From Clostridia bacterium (GTDB lineage: Bacteria; Bacillota_A; Clostridia; Christensenellales; Borkfalkiaceae): DNA of 34,437 nucleotides. A program made the position numbers and the translations under genes. Location: positions 1 to 34,437 of the forward strand of contig JAFTQY010000025.1 of NCBI GenBank assembly GCA_017462505.1, written 5' to 3'. The notes beneath the pieces are model-generated. The model did no database searches. It had not been told where the DNA came from and worked only from the letters and a program-made list of their open reading frames with translations. Below are positions 1-8,158 of the stretch, piece by piece (the stretch's first letter is position 1; the number at the start of each line of letters is the position of its first letter).

Positions 1-1
1 G

Positions 2-1636
2 GGTATGTACTGTACCCCCTGCGAATCCTTTTGGACGGAGAGCCAGCTTGTCGAGGGCAAATGCCCCGATTGCGGCAGGGACGTAAAGCCCGCCAAGGAA
101 GAGGCGTATTTCTTTAAAATGGGCAAATATGCCGACCGCCTTATCGAGCATATCAATACCCACCCCGAATTTATTCAGCCCGTATCCCGCAAAAACGAGA
201 TGATGAACAACTTCCTTTTGAAAGGGTTGCAGGATCTTTGCGTTTCCCGTACCTCGTTTTCGTGGGGGATTCCCGTCGATTTTGACGATCGGCACGTCGT
301 GTACGTATGGATGGACGCGCTGAACAACTATATCACGGGTATCGGGTATGACGCGGACGGCAATCACGGTGAAAATTATAAAAAATACTGGCCTGCCGAT
401 TTGCACCTTATCGGTAAGGATATCTTGCGTTTCCACACCATTTACTGGCCCATTTTCCTGATGGCGCTGGGCGAGCCTTTGCCCAAGCAGGTATTCGGAC
501 ATCCCTGGCTGTTGCAGGGCGACGGCAAGATGAGCAAATCCAAGGGCAACGTGATCTATGCGGACGATTTGGCACGCCTTTTCGGCGTGGACGCGGTGCG
601 CTATTTCGTGCTCCACGAAATGCCCTTTGATAACGACGGACAGATCACTTGGGAGCTGGTTGCCGAGCGTTTCAATACCGAGCTTGCCAACGTTTTGGGC
701 AACCTCGTCAACCGTACGATCGCGATGATCAACAAATATTTCGGCGGCACGGTTACCAAAGCTTTGGCGGCAAACGAGGAAGACCCCGACGGGGAATTCA
801 AGGCGACGATAACGGGCGTTGCGGCGAAAGTGCAAGCAAAAGCGGACGAGCTGCGTATCGCGGACGCGATTACCGAAGTGTTTGCGTTGTTTAGAAGAGC
901 GAACAAATATATCGACGAAACGATGCCTTGGGCGCTCGCGAAAGACGAGAGCAAGCAGGCGCGTTTAAACGACGTTTTGTACAACCTTGCCGAGGCGATC
1001 CAGATCGGCGCGTCGTTGCTTGATAGCTTTATGCCTGAAACCAGCGAGAAGATTTTGGCGGCTTACGGCGGCGAGAGCAGATCGCTTGAAGATTGCGGCG
1101 CGTTCGGCTTGCGCGACAGCGTAACGGTAACGACGATCCCGCCCCTCTTTGTGCGTATCGATTTTAAGACGCTTGCGCCCGAGATCGAAAAAATTCAAAA
1201 GGAACAGGCGGCGGCTTATGCGGCGGAGATGGCAAAGACCGCGCCTGCGGAAAAGAAAGAGGAAAAGAGCGAAAAGGCGGCGGAAACGCCCGCGGAAGAG
1301 GACAAAGTGCCCGAAATTTCCTTTGACGATTTTATGAAGGTGCAGCTGCGCGTAGGCGAGATTATCGCGTGCGAGCCCGTACCCAAATCGAACAAGCTCT
1401 TAAAAGAAACGGTGAAATTCGGCGACGAAGTCCGCACGATCGTTTCGGGTATCGCAAAGCATTACAAGCCCGAAGAAATGGTGGGAAAAAAAGTGGTGTT
1501 CGTCACCAACCTTGCGCCCAGAAAGGTATGCGGGATTATGTCCGAGGGTATGATCATGGCGGCGGAGGACGAGGACGGCACGCTGTCGCTGATCGTTCCC
1601 GATAAGGATATCAAGAGCGGCGCAAACCTCGGCTAA
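2..1636 (+). CDS. metG: Methionyl-tRNA synthetase, 5' end missing
   Basis: Class I aminoacyl-tRNA synthetase that charges tRNA-Met with methionine in the cytosol. The reading frame is open from the window edge, so the HIGH-containing Rossmann half lies outside. Visible are the zinc-knuckle cysteines (CTPC, then CPDC about 14 residues later), the catalytic loop KMSKS at bases 527-541, the anticodon-binding helical domain, a Lys/Glu/Ala-rich linker (about bases 1240-1310) and a C-terminal Trbp111/EMAP-type tRNA-binding domain of about 105 residues starting near ISFDDFMKVQLRVGEI. This C-terminal dimerising domain is typical of Firmicutes MetG. It is followed 24 bases later by tatD and probably heads the metG-tatD-rSAM-rsmA operon. 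Identity is secure; only the start is unknown. Confidence 0.97.
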   Translation, partial: GMYCTPCESFWTESQLVEGKCPDCGRDVKPAKEEAYFFKMGKYADRLIEHINTHPEFIQPVSRKNEMMNNFLLKGLQDLCVSRTSFSWGIPVDFDDRHVVYVWMDALNNYITGIGYDADGNHGENYKKYWPADLHLIGKDILRFHTIYWPIFLMALGEPLPKQVFGHPWLLQGDGKMSKSKGNVIYADDLARLFGVDAVRYFVLHEMPFDNDGQITWELVAERFNTELANVLGNLVNRTIAMINKYFGGTVTKALAANEEDPDGEFKATITGVAAKVQAKADELRIADAITEVFALFRRANKYIDETMPWALAKDESKQARLNDVLYNLAEAIQIGASLLDSFMPETSEKILAAYGGESRSLEDCGAFGLRDSVTVTTIPPLFVRIDFKTLAPEIEKIQKEQAAAYAAEMAKTAPAEKKEEKSEKAAETPAEEDKVPEISFDDFMKVQLRVGEIIACEPVPKSNKLLKETVKFGDEVRTIVSGIAKHYKPEEMVGKKVVFVTNLAPRKVCGIMSEGMIMAAEDEDGTLSLIVPDKDIKSGANLG

Positions 1637-1660
1637 ATCGGGAAACTAAGAGCGAAAAGT

Positions 1661-2446
1661 ATGTATATCGATATCCATTGTCACTTAACGGGTGGCGAAT
1701 ACGAAGAGCTTGGCGGCGTGGACGGTGTGATCGCCCGTGCCCGTGAAAACGGGGTGGGGCGTATCGTGTGTTCGGGGTTCGATTTGCAATCGTCCTACGT
1801 GGCGGCGGAAATTGCAAACAAACACGAGGACGTGTATTTTACGGCGGGCTTTCACCCCAGCGAGCTGAAAAAATATAAAGAGGGCGATTTGGAAAAACTG
1901 CGCGATTTATGCGCGGACGAAAAGTGTATCGCCGTGGGCGAGATCGGGCTCGATTATCATTTCGACGACAACCCCGCCCCCGAAATCCAACGTGATCTGT
2001 TTATCCGCCAAATGGTTTTGGCGGACGAAGTGGGCTTGCCCGTGGTATTGCACAGCCGCGACGCGGCGGCGGAAACTTTGCAAATTTTGCAGGAAAACAA
2101 GGGGCTTTTAAAACGGGGCGGCTTGATGCATTGCTATTCGTACTCGCCCGAAATGACGGCGGATTTTGCCGCGTTGGGGCTGTATTTTTCCTTTGGCGGA
2201 CCGTCCACCTTTAAGAACGCGAAAAAGGTGCAAGAATGTGTTGAGCGTATACCGTGTAGCCGCATTTTGTCGGAAACGGACTGTCCGTACCTAACCCCCG
2301 TGCCCTTCCGCGGCACGTTCCCCAACGAGCCGAAAAACGTGAAGTATATCGTCGAAAATATGGCGTTACTTCGCAACGAAAACGAAAAGGAGCTGCAAAA
2401 ACAAATTCTTGAAAATGCAAGAACACTGTTTTGCAGATTGAAATAA
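1661..2446 (+). CDS. tatD: TatD family metal-dependent hydrolase
   Basis: TIM-barrel metallo-hydrolase of the TatD/YcfH (YabD) family; characterised members are metal-dependent DNases acting in the cytosol. The N-terminus carries the HxH metal motif (IDIHCHL). Further family landmarks follow in order: GEIGLDYH (metal-bridging Glu), VLHSRDA (His), MHCYS (His) and the late SETDCPYLTP with the catalytic Asp. The length of 261 residues is normal for the family. It sits directly behind metG, the classical Firmicutes neighbour. The next gene begins four bases after its stop, so the two are almost certainly co-transcribed. Its physiological substrate cannot be told from sequence. Confidence 0.95.
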   Translation: MYIDIHCHLTGGEYEELGGVDGVIARARENGVGRIVCSGFDLQSSYVAAEIANKHEDVYFTAGFHPSELKKYKEGDLEKLRDLCADEKCIAVGEIGLDYHFDDNPAPEIQRDLFIRQMVLADEVGLPVVLHSRDAAAETLQILQENKGLLKRGGLMHCYSYSPEMTADFAALGLYFSFGGPSTFKNAKKVQECVERIPCSRILSETDCPYLTPVPFRGTFPNEPKNVKYIVENMALLRNENEKELQKQILENARTLFCRLK

Positions 2447-2450
2447 TCCT

Positions 2451-3479
2451 ATGGAAGAAAATAAGAACAAAAACGAACAGCAAAACGTAAATTTGGGCGG
2501 CAACGGTCAAGGCGGTCAAGGCAGTCAGGGCGGCAGAAAACGCCGTCGCAGACACAGAGGGCACGGCGGTAACAGCGGCAACAATCCGCAGGCGCAAAAC
2601 GCCCAAAACAACGGACAAAACGGGCAAAATCAGCAAAAGCAAAACCAAAATAAGCCCCAAAACAATCAGGCGCAAAACGCTCAAAAACAGCCCCAAAACC
2701 AAAACAACCAAAACGGTCAAAACGCTCAGGGGCAGGGCAAGCAAAAGCATAAAAACAAGCAGGGTCAAAATCAGAACCAGCAAAACGGGCAAAATCAGCA
2801 AAAGCAAAGCCAAAACAATCAGCAGGGCAAAAACAGCGGTAAGAATAACGAGAAAAAGGACGAAAACCGCAAGGATACGTACGTATACGTTTTGGACGGC
2901 AATTTGTATATCAACCTTACCAACAAATGCTCTAACGGTTGCGATTTCTGCGTGAGAAACGAACGCAGTAGCTATTACGGCAATTATTTGTGGCTGCGCC
3001 ACGGTGACCCCACGGCGGAAAAGGTGATCGCGGCGGCAAACGGCTTGGGGGATCTTTCCCGCTTTAAAGAGGTCGTTTTCTGCGGCTTTGGCGAGCCGAC
3101 GTATAAGGTGGCGGAAATGGTGGCGCTGTGCGATTATTTCCACGGCAAGGGCTTGAAAACCCGTCTTAATACCAACGGGCAGGGCAATCTTATCAACAAG
3201 CGGGATATCGTGCCCGATTTGAAAGGAAAAATTGATTTTGTCAATATTTCCCTCAACGCGTCCTGCGTGGAAAAATATCAGCCGATCTGCCGTTCGCAAT
3301 TTGGCGAGGCGGGCTTTGCGGGGCTGATCGAGTTTGCAAAAATCTGCAAAAGAAACGGTGTGGATTGCCGTTTTTCCATTGTCGATTGTATCGGCGAGGA
3401 AGAAGTGGAGGCTTGCAAACGCTTGGCAGAGAGCGTAAAAATTCCCCTCTACGTTCGCAAATATATCACCGATTCTTGA
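2451..3479 (+). CDS. TatD-associated radical SAM protein with Asn/Gln-rich N-terminus
   Basis: Residues 143-342 form a compact radical SAM domain with the cluster motif CSNGCDFC (C160, C164, C167), a glycine-rich FCGFGEP strand and an RLNTNGQG segment. This matches the small radical SAM family known to sit beside tatD; its reaction is unknown. Residues 1-142 are low complexity, dominated by Asn, Gln, Gly and Lys, with a basic patch RKRRRRHRGH near residue 30, and are predicted to be disordered. The frame is continuous and the ATG lies four bases after tatD, so the extension appears to be part of the protein, although no strong ribosome-binding site is visible. RNase M5 (rnmV) is the gene usually found between tatD and rsmA in Firmicutes; it is absent here. 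Confidence 0.88.
   Translation: MEENKNKNEQQNVNLGGNGQGGQGSQGGRKRRRRHRGHGGNSGNNPQAQNAQNNGQNGQNQQKQNQNKPQNNQAQNAQKQPQNQNNQNGQNAQGQGKQKHKNKQGQNQNQQNGQNQQKQSQNNQQGKNSGKNNEKKDENRKDTYVYVLDGNLYINLTNKCSNGCDFCVRNERSSYYGNYLWLRHGDPTAEKVIAAANGLGDLSRFKEVVFCGFGEPTYKVAEMVALCDYFHGKGLKTRLNTNGQGNLINKRDIVPDLKGKIDFVNISLNASCVEKYQPICRSQFGEAGFAGLIEFAKICKRNGVDCRFSIVDCIGEEEVEACKRLAESVKIPLYVRKYITDS
2616..2808 (+). repeat. Internal direct repeat in the Asn/Gln-rich coding segment
   Basis: Bases 2616-2643 and 2781-2808 are identical over 28 positions, and shorter variants of CAAAAC/CAGCAAAAG lie between them. Both copies are in the same reading frame and encode Gln/Asn-rich peptide. The pattern fits expansion by replication slippage within the low-complexity region of the radical SAM gene. 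It is not a CRISPR array because there are no regular spacers. Confidence 0.8.
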
Positions 3480-3561
3480 TAAAAAAGCATAAAAGACCCC
3501 ACCCATGTCTGCGTTCACGGTATTCGTGGACGCAAAATTTTGCGATAAGGAAGTAAGTTAG

Positions 3562-4404
3562 ATGCAAGATCTTCGTTTGATTTTGGAAAAGCACGGCTTT
3601 CATTTTAAAAAGCAGTTCGGACAGAACTTTATATCAGATACAAACCTGCTCCGTTCCATTGTCGAGGCGTCGGGCATTGATAAAAATACGACGGTGGTCG
3701 AGATCGGTTGCGGCGCGGGTACGCTTACGCGCGCGCTTGCCGAGGCGGCGAAAAAGGTATACGCCTTTGATATCGACCGCGATCTGCAACCCGTGTTGGC
3801 GGAAACTCTTTCGGGCTTGGACAATGTGGAAGTGATTTTCCGTGATTTTAACAAGCTGAATTTAAAAGAATTTGAAAAAGAGATCGAAGAATATACCGTG
3901 GTGGCGAATTTGCCCTACTATATCACGACCCCGTTGGTGACGAAACTGCTGGAAGAAAGCGATAAGGTGCAGGGACTTTCGATCATGGTGCAGGAAGAGG
4001 TCGCCGATCGGTTTTGCGCTAAGGAAAACACCGCCGAATACGGGTCGATCACGGCGGCGATCGCCTTAAAGGGCAGCGCAAAGGTAGTCAAGCGCGTGTC
4101 GCGCAATCTTTTTTACCCCCGCCCCAACGTCGATTCCGCGGTGGTCAAAATTGAATTTGAGCGGGGACGTATCGCAGTGAAGGACGAACGCGCCTACCGC
4201 CAGACGGTAAAATGCGCCTTTTTAAACCGCAGAAAAACCTTGGAAAACAACCTCGTCAATTTTTTTAAATTAACGCGTGAACAGGCAAAGGAAATTTTGA
4301 CGATTGCGGGCGTAGAAGAAAAAGCGCGCGGCGAAACCCTTTCCCCGCAAAGGCTTGCCAAGCTTTCCGACGTGTTATTAGAACGCGGCGCGATAAAATT
4401 GTAA
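3562..4404 (+). CDS. rsmA: 16S rRNA dimethyladenosine transferase
   Basis: RsmA (KsgA) uses S-adenosylmethionine to dimethylate two adjacent adenines in the 3' terminal hairpin of 16S rRNA late in small-subunit assembly. The 280-residue protein shows the family N-terminus KKQFGQNFISD, the SAM-binding motif VEIGCGAGTLT, the acidic end of strand two (FDIDRD) and the catalytic motif VANLPYYIT. The C-terminal helical domain with AFLNRRKTLENNL is intact. An AAGGA ribosome-binding site lies about 10 bases before the ATG. It is the last gene of the metG cluster and is followed directly by an intrinsic terminator. Confidence 0.97.
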   Translation: MQDLRLILEKHGFHFKKQFGQNFISDTNLLRSIVEASGIDKNTTVVEIGCGAGTLTRALAEAAKKVYAFDIDRDLQPVLAETLSGLDNVEVIFRDFNKLNLKEFEKEIEEYTVVANLPYYITTPLVTKLLEESDKVQGLSIMVQEEVADRFCAKENTAEYGSITAAIALKGSAKVVKRVSRNLFYPRPNVDSAVVKIEFERGRIAVKDERAYRQTVKCAFLNRRKTLENNLVNFFKLTREQAKEILTIAGVEEKARGETLSPQRLAKLSDVLLERGAIKL

Positions 4405-4408
4405 AAGA

Positions 4409-4438
4409 AAAAACTCTCGGCAAAACCGAGAGTTTTTT
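4409..4438. terminator. Bidirectional intrinsic terminator between rsmA and the PAP2 gene
   Basis: An A-rich run leads into the stem AACTCTCGG / CCGAGAGTT (4412-4420 with 4426-4434) with a CAAAA loop, followed by a T-run. A-tract and T-tract flank both sides, so it can end the rsmA transcript and the converging PAP2 transcript. Confidence 0.9.
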
Positions 4439-4453
4439 AACGCGTTTTTTTTA

Positions 4454-4969
4454 TCAGATAAAGACGGTGATACCGCAAAGCACGCCAAGGACGATACCCG
4501 CCGCCAGATCGGACGGATAATGCACGCCGATCGCAAAGCGGATATAGGCAAGGGCGAACGTACAAACGAGTAAAAATCCGCCAAGAACGGGCAGGACGGA
4601 CAAAAACGCCGTCGTGATCGCCGCCGCGCATGCGATATGACGGCTGGGGAAAGAATCCCCGTCGCGATCCCCGCGCGCCACCAACGGCGTGATCGCCGCT
4701 CCCTTTTGCGAATAGGGGCGGGGACGGTCCGCGCCGAGCCGTATTGCGCTGACCAAAATCAAGGCGAGGGCGGGGGCGAAAAACAGCGAAACCAACGCTT
4801 GCACGGCAAGCTTGTCCGATTTGACGGCATACAGCCACAGCCCCGCGTACGCCACCGCAAACAGCCACGTCAACGCGGTATTTAGCAATTTCAGGTTTTT
4901 CAAGCGGGTAGGGGAATCCTTATAAAATGCCGCATTTTTTTCATACAGTGCCTTATAATCGTACTTCAT
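4454..4969 (-). CDS. PAP2 superfamily membrane phosphatase
   Basis: A 171-residue integral membrane phosphatase of the type-2 phosphatidic acid phosphatase family; members dephosphorylate lipid phosphates such as undecaprenyl pyrophosphate or phosphatidic acid. The three PAP2 signature motifs are present in order: RLGADRPRP (Arg-x6-Arg-Pro), SFPSRH (catalytic His) and RFAIGVHYPSD (nucleophilic His with Asp). At least four hydrophobic segments surround them. The substrate is not determined by sequence. The start codon lies only six bases from a good -10 box, so the mRNA may be leaderless. It converges on rsmA and is divergent from the activase gene. Confidence 0.9.
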   Translation of the reverse strand: MKYDYKALYEKNAAFYKDSPTRLKNLKLLNTALTWLFAVAYAGLWLYAVKSDKLAVQALVSLFFAPALALILVSAIRLGADRPRPYSQKGAAITPLVARGDRDGDSFPSRHIACAAAITTAFLSVLPVLGGFLLVCTFALAYIRFAIGVHYPSDLAAGIVLGVLCGITVFI

Positions 4970-4975
4970 GCCCTA

Positions 4976-5004
4976 AGTATAGCATAAAAAGAGGGGATTT
5001 GCAA
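4976..5004 (-). promoter_or_regulatory. Sigma-A promoter of the PAP2 gene
   Basis: On the minus strand TTGCAA (4999-5004) is followed after 17 bases by TATACT (4976-4981). The ATG starts six bases further on, so transcription would begin at or next to the start codon. Confidence 0.75.
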
Positions 5005-5116
5005 GCGGTTGCAACGGCGATTAAGTCCGCCTTGCCGAAAAAATTCTTCTATAAGAAGAAAATCCGCAAAAATGCAAAAAAAAGTGAAAAACTTAATATT
5101 TTTTGTCGAATTTTCA

Positions 5117-5144
5117 TTGAAAAAACATAAAAGTATGTTATAAT
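5117..5144 (+). promoter_or_regulatory. Promoter of the activase operon
   Basis: TTGAAA (5117-5122), a 16-base spacer and TATAAT (5139-5144), with an extended -10 TGn just before the hexamer. The expected start near 5151 leaves a short leader before the gene. Confidence 0.8.
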
Positions 5145-5173
5145 TTAGGAAAAACAACCCTTGGTAGGTGCAA

Positions 5174-8158
5174 ATGTCTTATTTACTGGGTATCGACGTC
5201 GGTTCGACGACCGTTAAAACGGTGGTGTTGGACGAACGGACGGGCGCAATTTTATATTCGAGCTACGAACGGCATTTTTCCCGCGTGAAAGAATGCGTTT
5301 TAAACGCGCTCCAAAAGGTGGGCAAGGCGTTTAAGGGCGAAACCTTCCGCGCGGCGATCACGGGCAGCGCGGGGCTAGGCTTGGCGCAAAAGAGCGGCGT
5401 GTGTTTCGTACAGGAAGTGCAGGCGGCGTTCGGCGCGATCAAAAAATATCACGCGAACGCGGACGTGGCGGTGGAGCTCGGCGGCGAGGACGCAAAAATT
5501 ATCTTCTTGACGGGCGGTGCGGAGCAGCGCATGAACGGCAGCTGTGCGGGCGGCACGGGGGCGTTTATCGACCAGATGGCGACCCTGCTTGATATTACGG
5601 TGGACGAAATGGACGCGCTCGCTTTGACGGCGGAAAAGACCTATCCCATCGCCTCCCGTTGCGGCGTGTTTGCAAAATCGGACATTCAGCCCCTTATCAA
5701 CCAAGGCGCGGCAAAGGCGGACATTTCCGCGTCCATTTTCCGCGCGGTGGTGGAACAGACGGTTTCGGGCTTGGCGCAGGGCAGAAAAATCAAGGGCAAG
5801 GTCCTGTTTTTGGGCGGACCGTTGCACTTTTTAAAGGCGCTTAGAAAAGCGTTTACAGACACGCTTGGCTTGGATAGCGAACACGCGGTGTTCCCTGAAA
5901 ACGCGCCTGTATTTATCGCGCTCGGCGCGGCGATCTCTGCGTCTGCGGAGCAGGCGGAAAGCATAGAAACGCTATATAAAAAGATATACGATTGCGAGGC
6001 AAAGGACGAGGTCGTGCGCGGCAAGCCCTTGTTTGAAAATCGCGAGCAGTACGACGAATTTATCGCGCGGCACAAGCGCAGCGATCTGGAATTTGCGGAT
6101 ATTCGCACGTACCAAGGCGACGCGTATTTGGGCGTGGATAGCGGCTCGACGACGACCAAGCTGATGCTGATCAGCGAGGATTGCAAGGTGCTGTATTCGC
6201 ATTATCAATCGAACAACGGACAGCCCCTCGATATCGTGGTGGCGAGACTCAAAGAGATGTATTCGCTGTGCGGCGCGGGGGTGAATATCCGCGGCGCGGC
6301 GGTGACGGGGTACGGCGAGGATATGATGAAGGCAGCGCTGAAAATGGATTTCGGCATCGTGGAAACGGTGGCGCATTTCAAGGCGGCGGTGCATTTTAAC
6401 CCGTGGGTGGATTTTATCATCGACATCGGCGGGCAGGATATTAAATGCTTTAAGGTGAAGAACGGCGCGATCGATTCGATTATGCTCAACGAGGCGTGCT
6501 CGTCGGGTTGCGGGTCGTTTATCCAAACGTTCGCCAAGGCGATGGATATGGACGTGGAGAGCTTTGCTCGCCTCGGTCTGTTTGCGAAAAAGCCCGTGGA
6601 GCTTGGGTCGCGCTGTACGGTGTTTATGAACAGCGCGGTAAAGCAGGCGCAAAAAGAGGGCGCGAGCGTGGAAGATATTTCCGCGGGGCTGTCGTCGTCC
6701 ATCGTCAAAAACGCCGTGTATAAGGTTATCCGCGCGAAAACGCCCGAGGAATTAGGACGGCATATTGTAGCGCAAGGGGGGACGTTTATGAACGACGCCG
6801 TTTTGCGTTCCTTTGAGATAGAAACGGGCAGAGAGGTAGTACGTCCCGCGATCGCGGGGCTGATGGGCGCGTTCGGCGCGGCGCTGTACGCCAAGGAAAA
6901 TGTACGCGCGGAAAAATCGTCCTTGCTTTCGGCAGAACAATTGTCGGATTTTTCCTATACCTCGCGCGGGGCGGTGTGCCGCGGCTGTACGTCGAATTGC
7001 AATATCAATATTTTGACCTTTGCGGACGGTAGCAGGTTTATTTCGGGCAACAAGTGCGAACGGGGCGCGGGCTTAAAGCCGCAGGACGGAAAGTGGAATA
7101 TTTACGAGTATAAATACAACCGTTTGCTTTCTTTGGCGGGGGACGTGTCGCGATCAACGGACGAAAAGCAAGAAAAAAGCCGCGGCGTAGCGGGCTTGCC
7201 TTTCCAGCTTGTCATGTTTGAGCAATTGCCTTTCTGGTCTGCGTTTTTCCGCGCGCTTGGCTTTGACGTAAAGGTCAGCGACAAGAGCAGCCGCGACCTG
7301 TATTTCCGCGGTCAGCACACGGTGGCAAGCGACACGGTGTGTTATCCTGCTAAGCTCATGCACGGGCATATTGAAAGTCTGCTGGATAGCGGCGTGGATT
7401 TTATTTTCTATCCTTGCGAGAGCTATAATATCGACGAACGTGCGTCGGTAAACTATTACAATTGCCCGATCGTGGCATATTATCCCGAGCTGTTAAAGGC
7501 GAATAACGAGCGGTTGACGGCGGATAATTTCATTTCACCCTATATCGATTTAAACGAGCGCAAATCCTGTCTTAACAATTTGGCGGCGGCTTTTGCCAAA
7601 TACGGCGTGACCAAAAAGGAATTGAACGGGGCACTCGATAAAGGCTTTGCCGATTTGGCGGAATATCAAAACGACGTGCGGGAAAAGGGGAAAGAAATCC
7701 TAAAAAACGCCCGTGCCGAGGGGAAAAACACCGTTGTTTTGGCGGGCAGACCCTACCACGCCGACCCCGAGATCAACCACGGCATCGGCAAGCTTTTGGT
7801 GTCCTTAGGTTTGGCGGTGCTTTCCGAGGATTGCGTGTGCGATCAAGCGCCCCTTGTGGACGTAAACGTGCTCAATCAATGGACGTACCATGCGCGGCTG
7901 TACCGCGCGGCGCAGTACGTGTGCGGGCAAAAGGACGTACAGCTTGTACAGCTCGTGTCCTTTGGCTGCGGTATCGACGCGCTAACGACGGACGAGGTGC
8001 GTACCATTTTGGAAAGCAACGGTAAGCTGTATACCCAAATCAAGATCGACGAGATCAACAACCTTGGCGTGGTCAAGATACGTCTGCGCAGTATGGTGGC
8101 GGCGATCGGCGACAAGAGCGGCGTGAAAACCGAAAACAAGGGGGACGGCAACGTATGA
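5174..8158 (+). CDS. 2-hydroxyacyl-CoA dehydratase activase-like ATPase, N-terminal part (tandem BcrA/BadF domains)
   Basis: The protein begins with two tandem ASKHA ATPase domains of the BadF/BadG/BcrA/HgdC family. The first opens with GIDVGSTTVK and has NGSCAGGTGAF and SRCGVFAKSD; the second opens with GVDSGSTTTK and has ACSSGCGSF and SRCTVF. The conserved cysteines would hold the [4Fe-4S] cluster shared between activase subunits. A DUF2229-type region follows (CRGCTSNCNIN, then DTVCYPAKLMHGH). Known small activases use ATP to inject an electron into 2-hydroxyacyl-CoA dehydratases; the role of the large fused version is unresolved. Relatives are usually single proteins of about 1,400 residues, whereas here the C-terminal part is a separate overlapping gene. 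ATG 5174 is preferred because AGGTG lies just upstream; GTG 5168 would add two residues. Confidence 0.9.
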   Translation: MSYLLGIDVGSTTVKTVVLDERTGAILYSSYERHFSRVKECVLNALQKVGKAFKGETFRAAITGSAGLGLAQKSGVCFVQEVQAAFGAIKKYHANADVAVELGGEDAKIIFLTGGAEQRMNGSCAGGTGAFIDQMATLLDITVDEMDALALTAEKTYPIASRCGVFAKSDIQPLINQGAAKADISASIFRAVVEQTVSGLAQGRKIKGKVLFLGGPLHFLKALRKAFTDTLGLDSEHAVFPENAPVFIALGAAISASAEQAESIETLYKKIYDCEAKDEVVRGKPLFENREQYDEFIARHKRSDLEFADIRTYQGDAYLGVDSGSTTTKLMLISEDCKVLYSHYQSNNGQPLDIVVARLKEMYSLCGAGVNIRGAAVTGYGEDMMKAALKMDFGIVETVAHFKAAVHFNPWVDFIIDIGGQDIKCFKVKNGAIDSIMLNEACSSGCGSFIQTFAKAMDMDVESFARLGLFAKKPVELGSRCTVFMNSAVKQAQKEGASVEDISAGLSSSIVKNAVYKVIRAKTPEELGRHIVAQGGTFMNDAVLRSFEIETGREVVRPAIAGLMGAFGAALYAKENVRAEKSSLLSAEQLSDFSYTSRGAVCRGCTSNCNINILTFADGSRFISGNKCERGAGLKPQDGKWNIYEYKYNRLLSLAGDVSRSTDEKQEKSRGVAGLPFQLVMFEQLPFWSAFFRALGFDVKVSDKSSRDLYFRGQHTVASDTVCYPAKLMHGHIESLLDSGVDFIFYPCESYNIDERASVNYYNCPIVAYYPELLKANNERLTADNFISPYIDLNERKSCLNNLAAAFAKYGVTKKELNGALDKGFADLAEYQNDVREKGKEILKNARAEGKNTVVLAGRPYHADPEINHGIGKLLVSLGLAVLSEDCVCDQAPLVDVNVLNQWTYHARLYRAAQYVCGQKDVQLVQLVSFGCGIDALTTDEVRTILESNGKLYTQIKIDEINNLGVVKIRLRSMVAAIGDKSGVKTENKGDGNV

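Noticed and set aside
2581..2850. Repeated CAAAAC units as a possible CRISPR or satellite array
   Set aside because: Units vary in length, lack regular spacers and are in frame within a coding gene.
2211..3518. 435-codon open frame on the minus strand with many Leu/Val/Ile residues, looking like a membrane protein
   Set aside because: It is the antisense of the CAA/AAC-rich low-complexity region and overlaps tatD and the radical SAM gene, both well supported by family motifs.
5972..6894. Two overlapping minus-strand frames of more than 220 codons
   Set aside because: Both lie within the conserved activase gene, and their translations show no family features.
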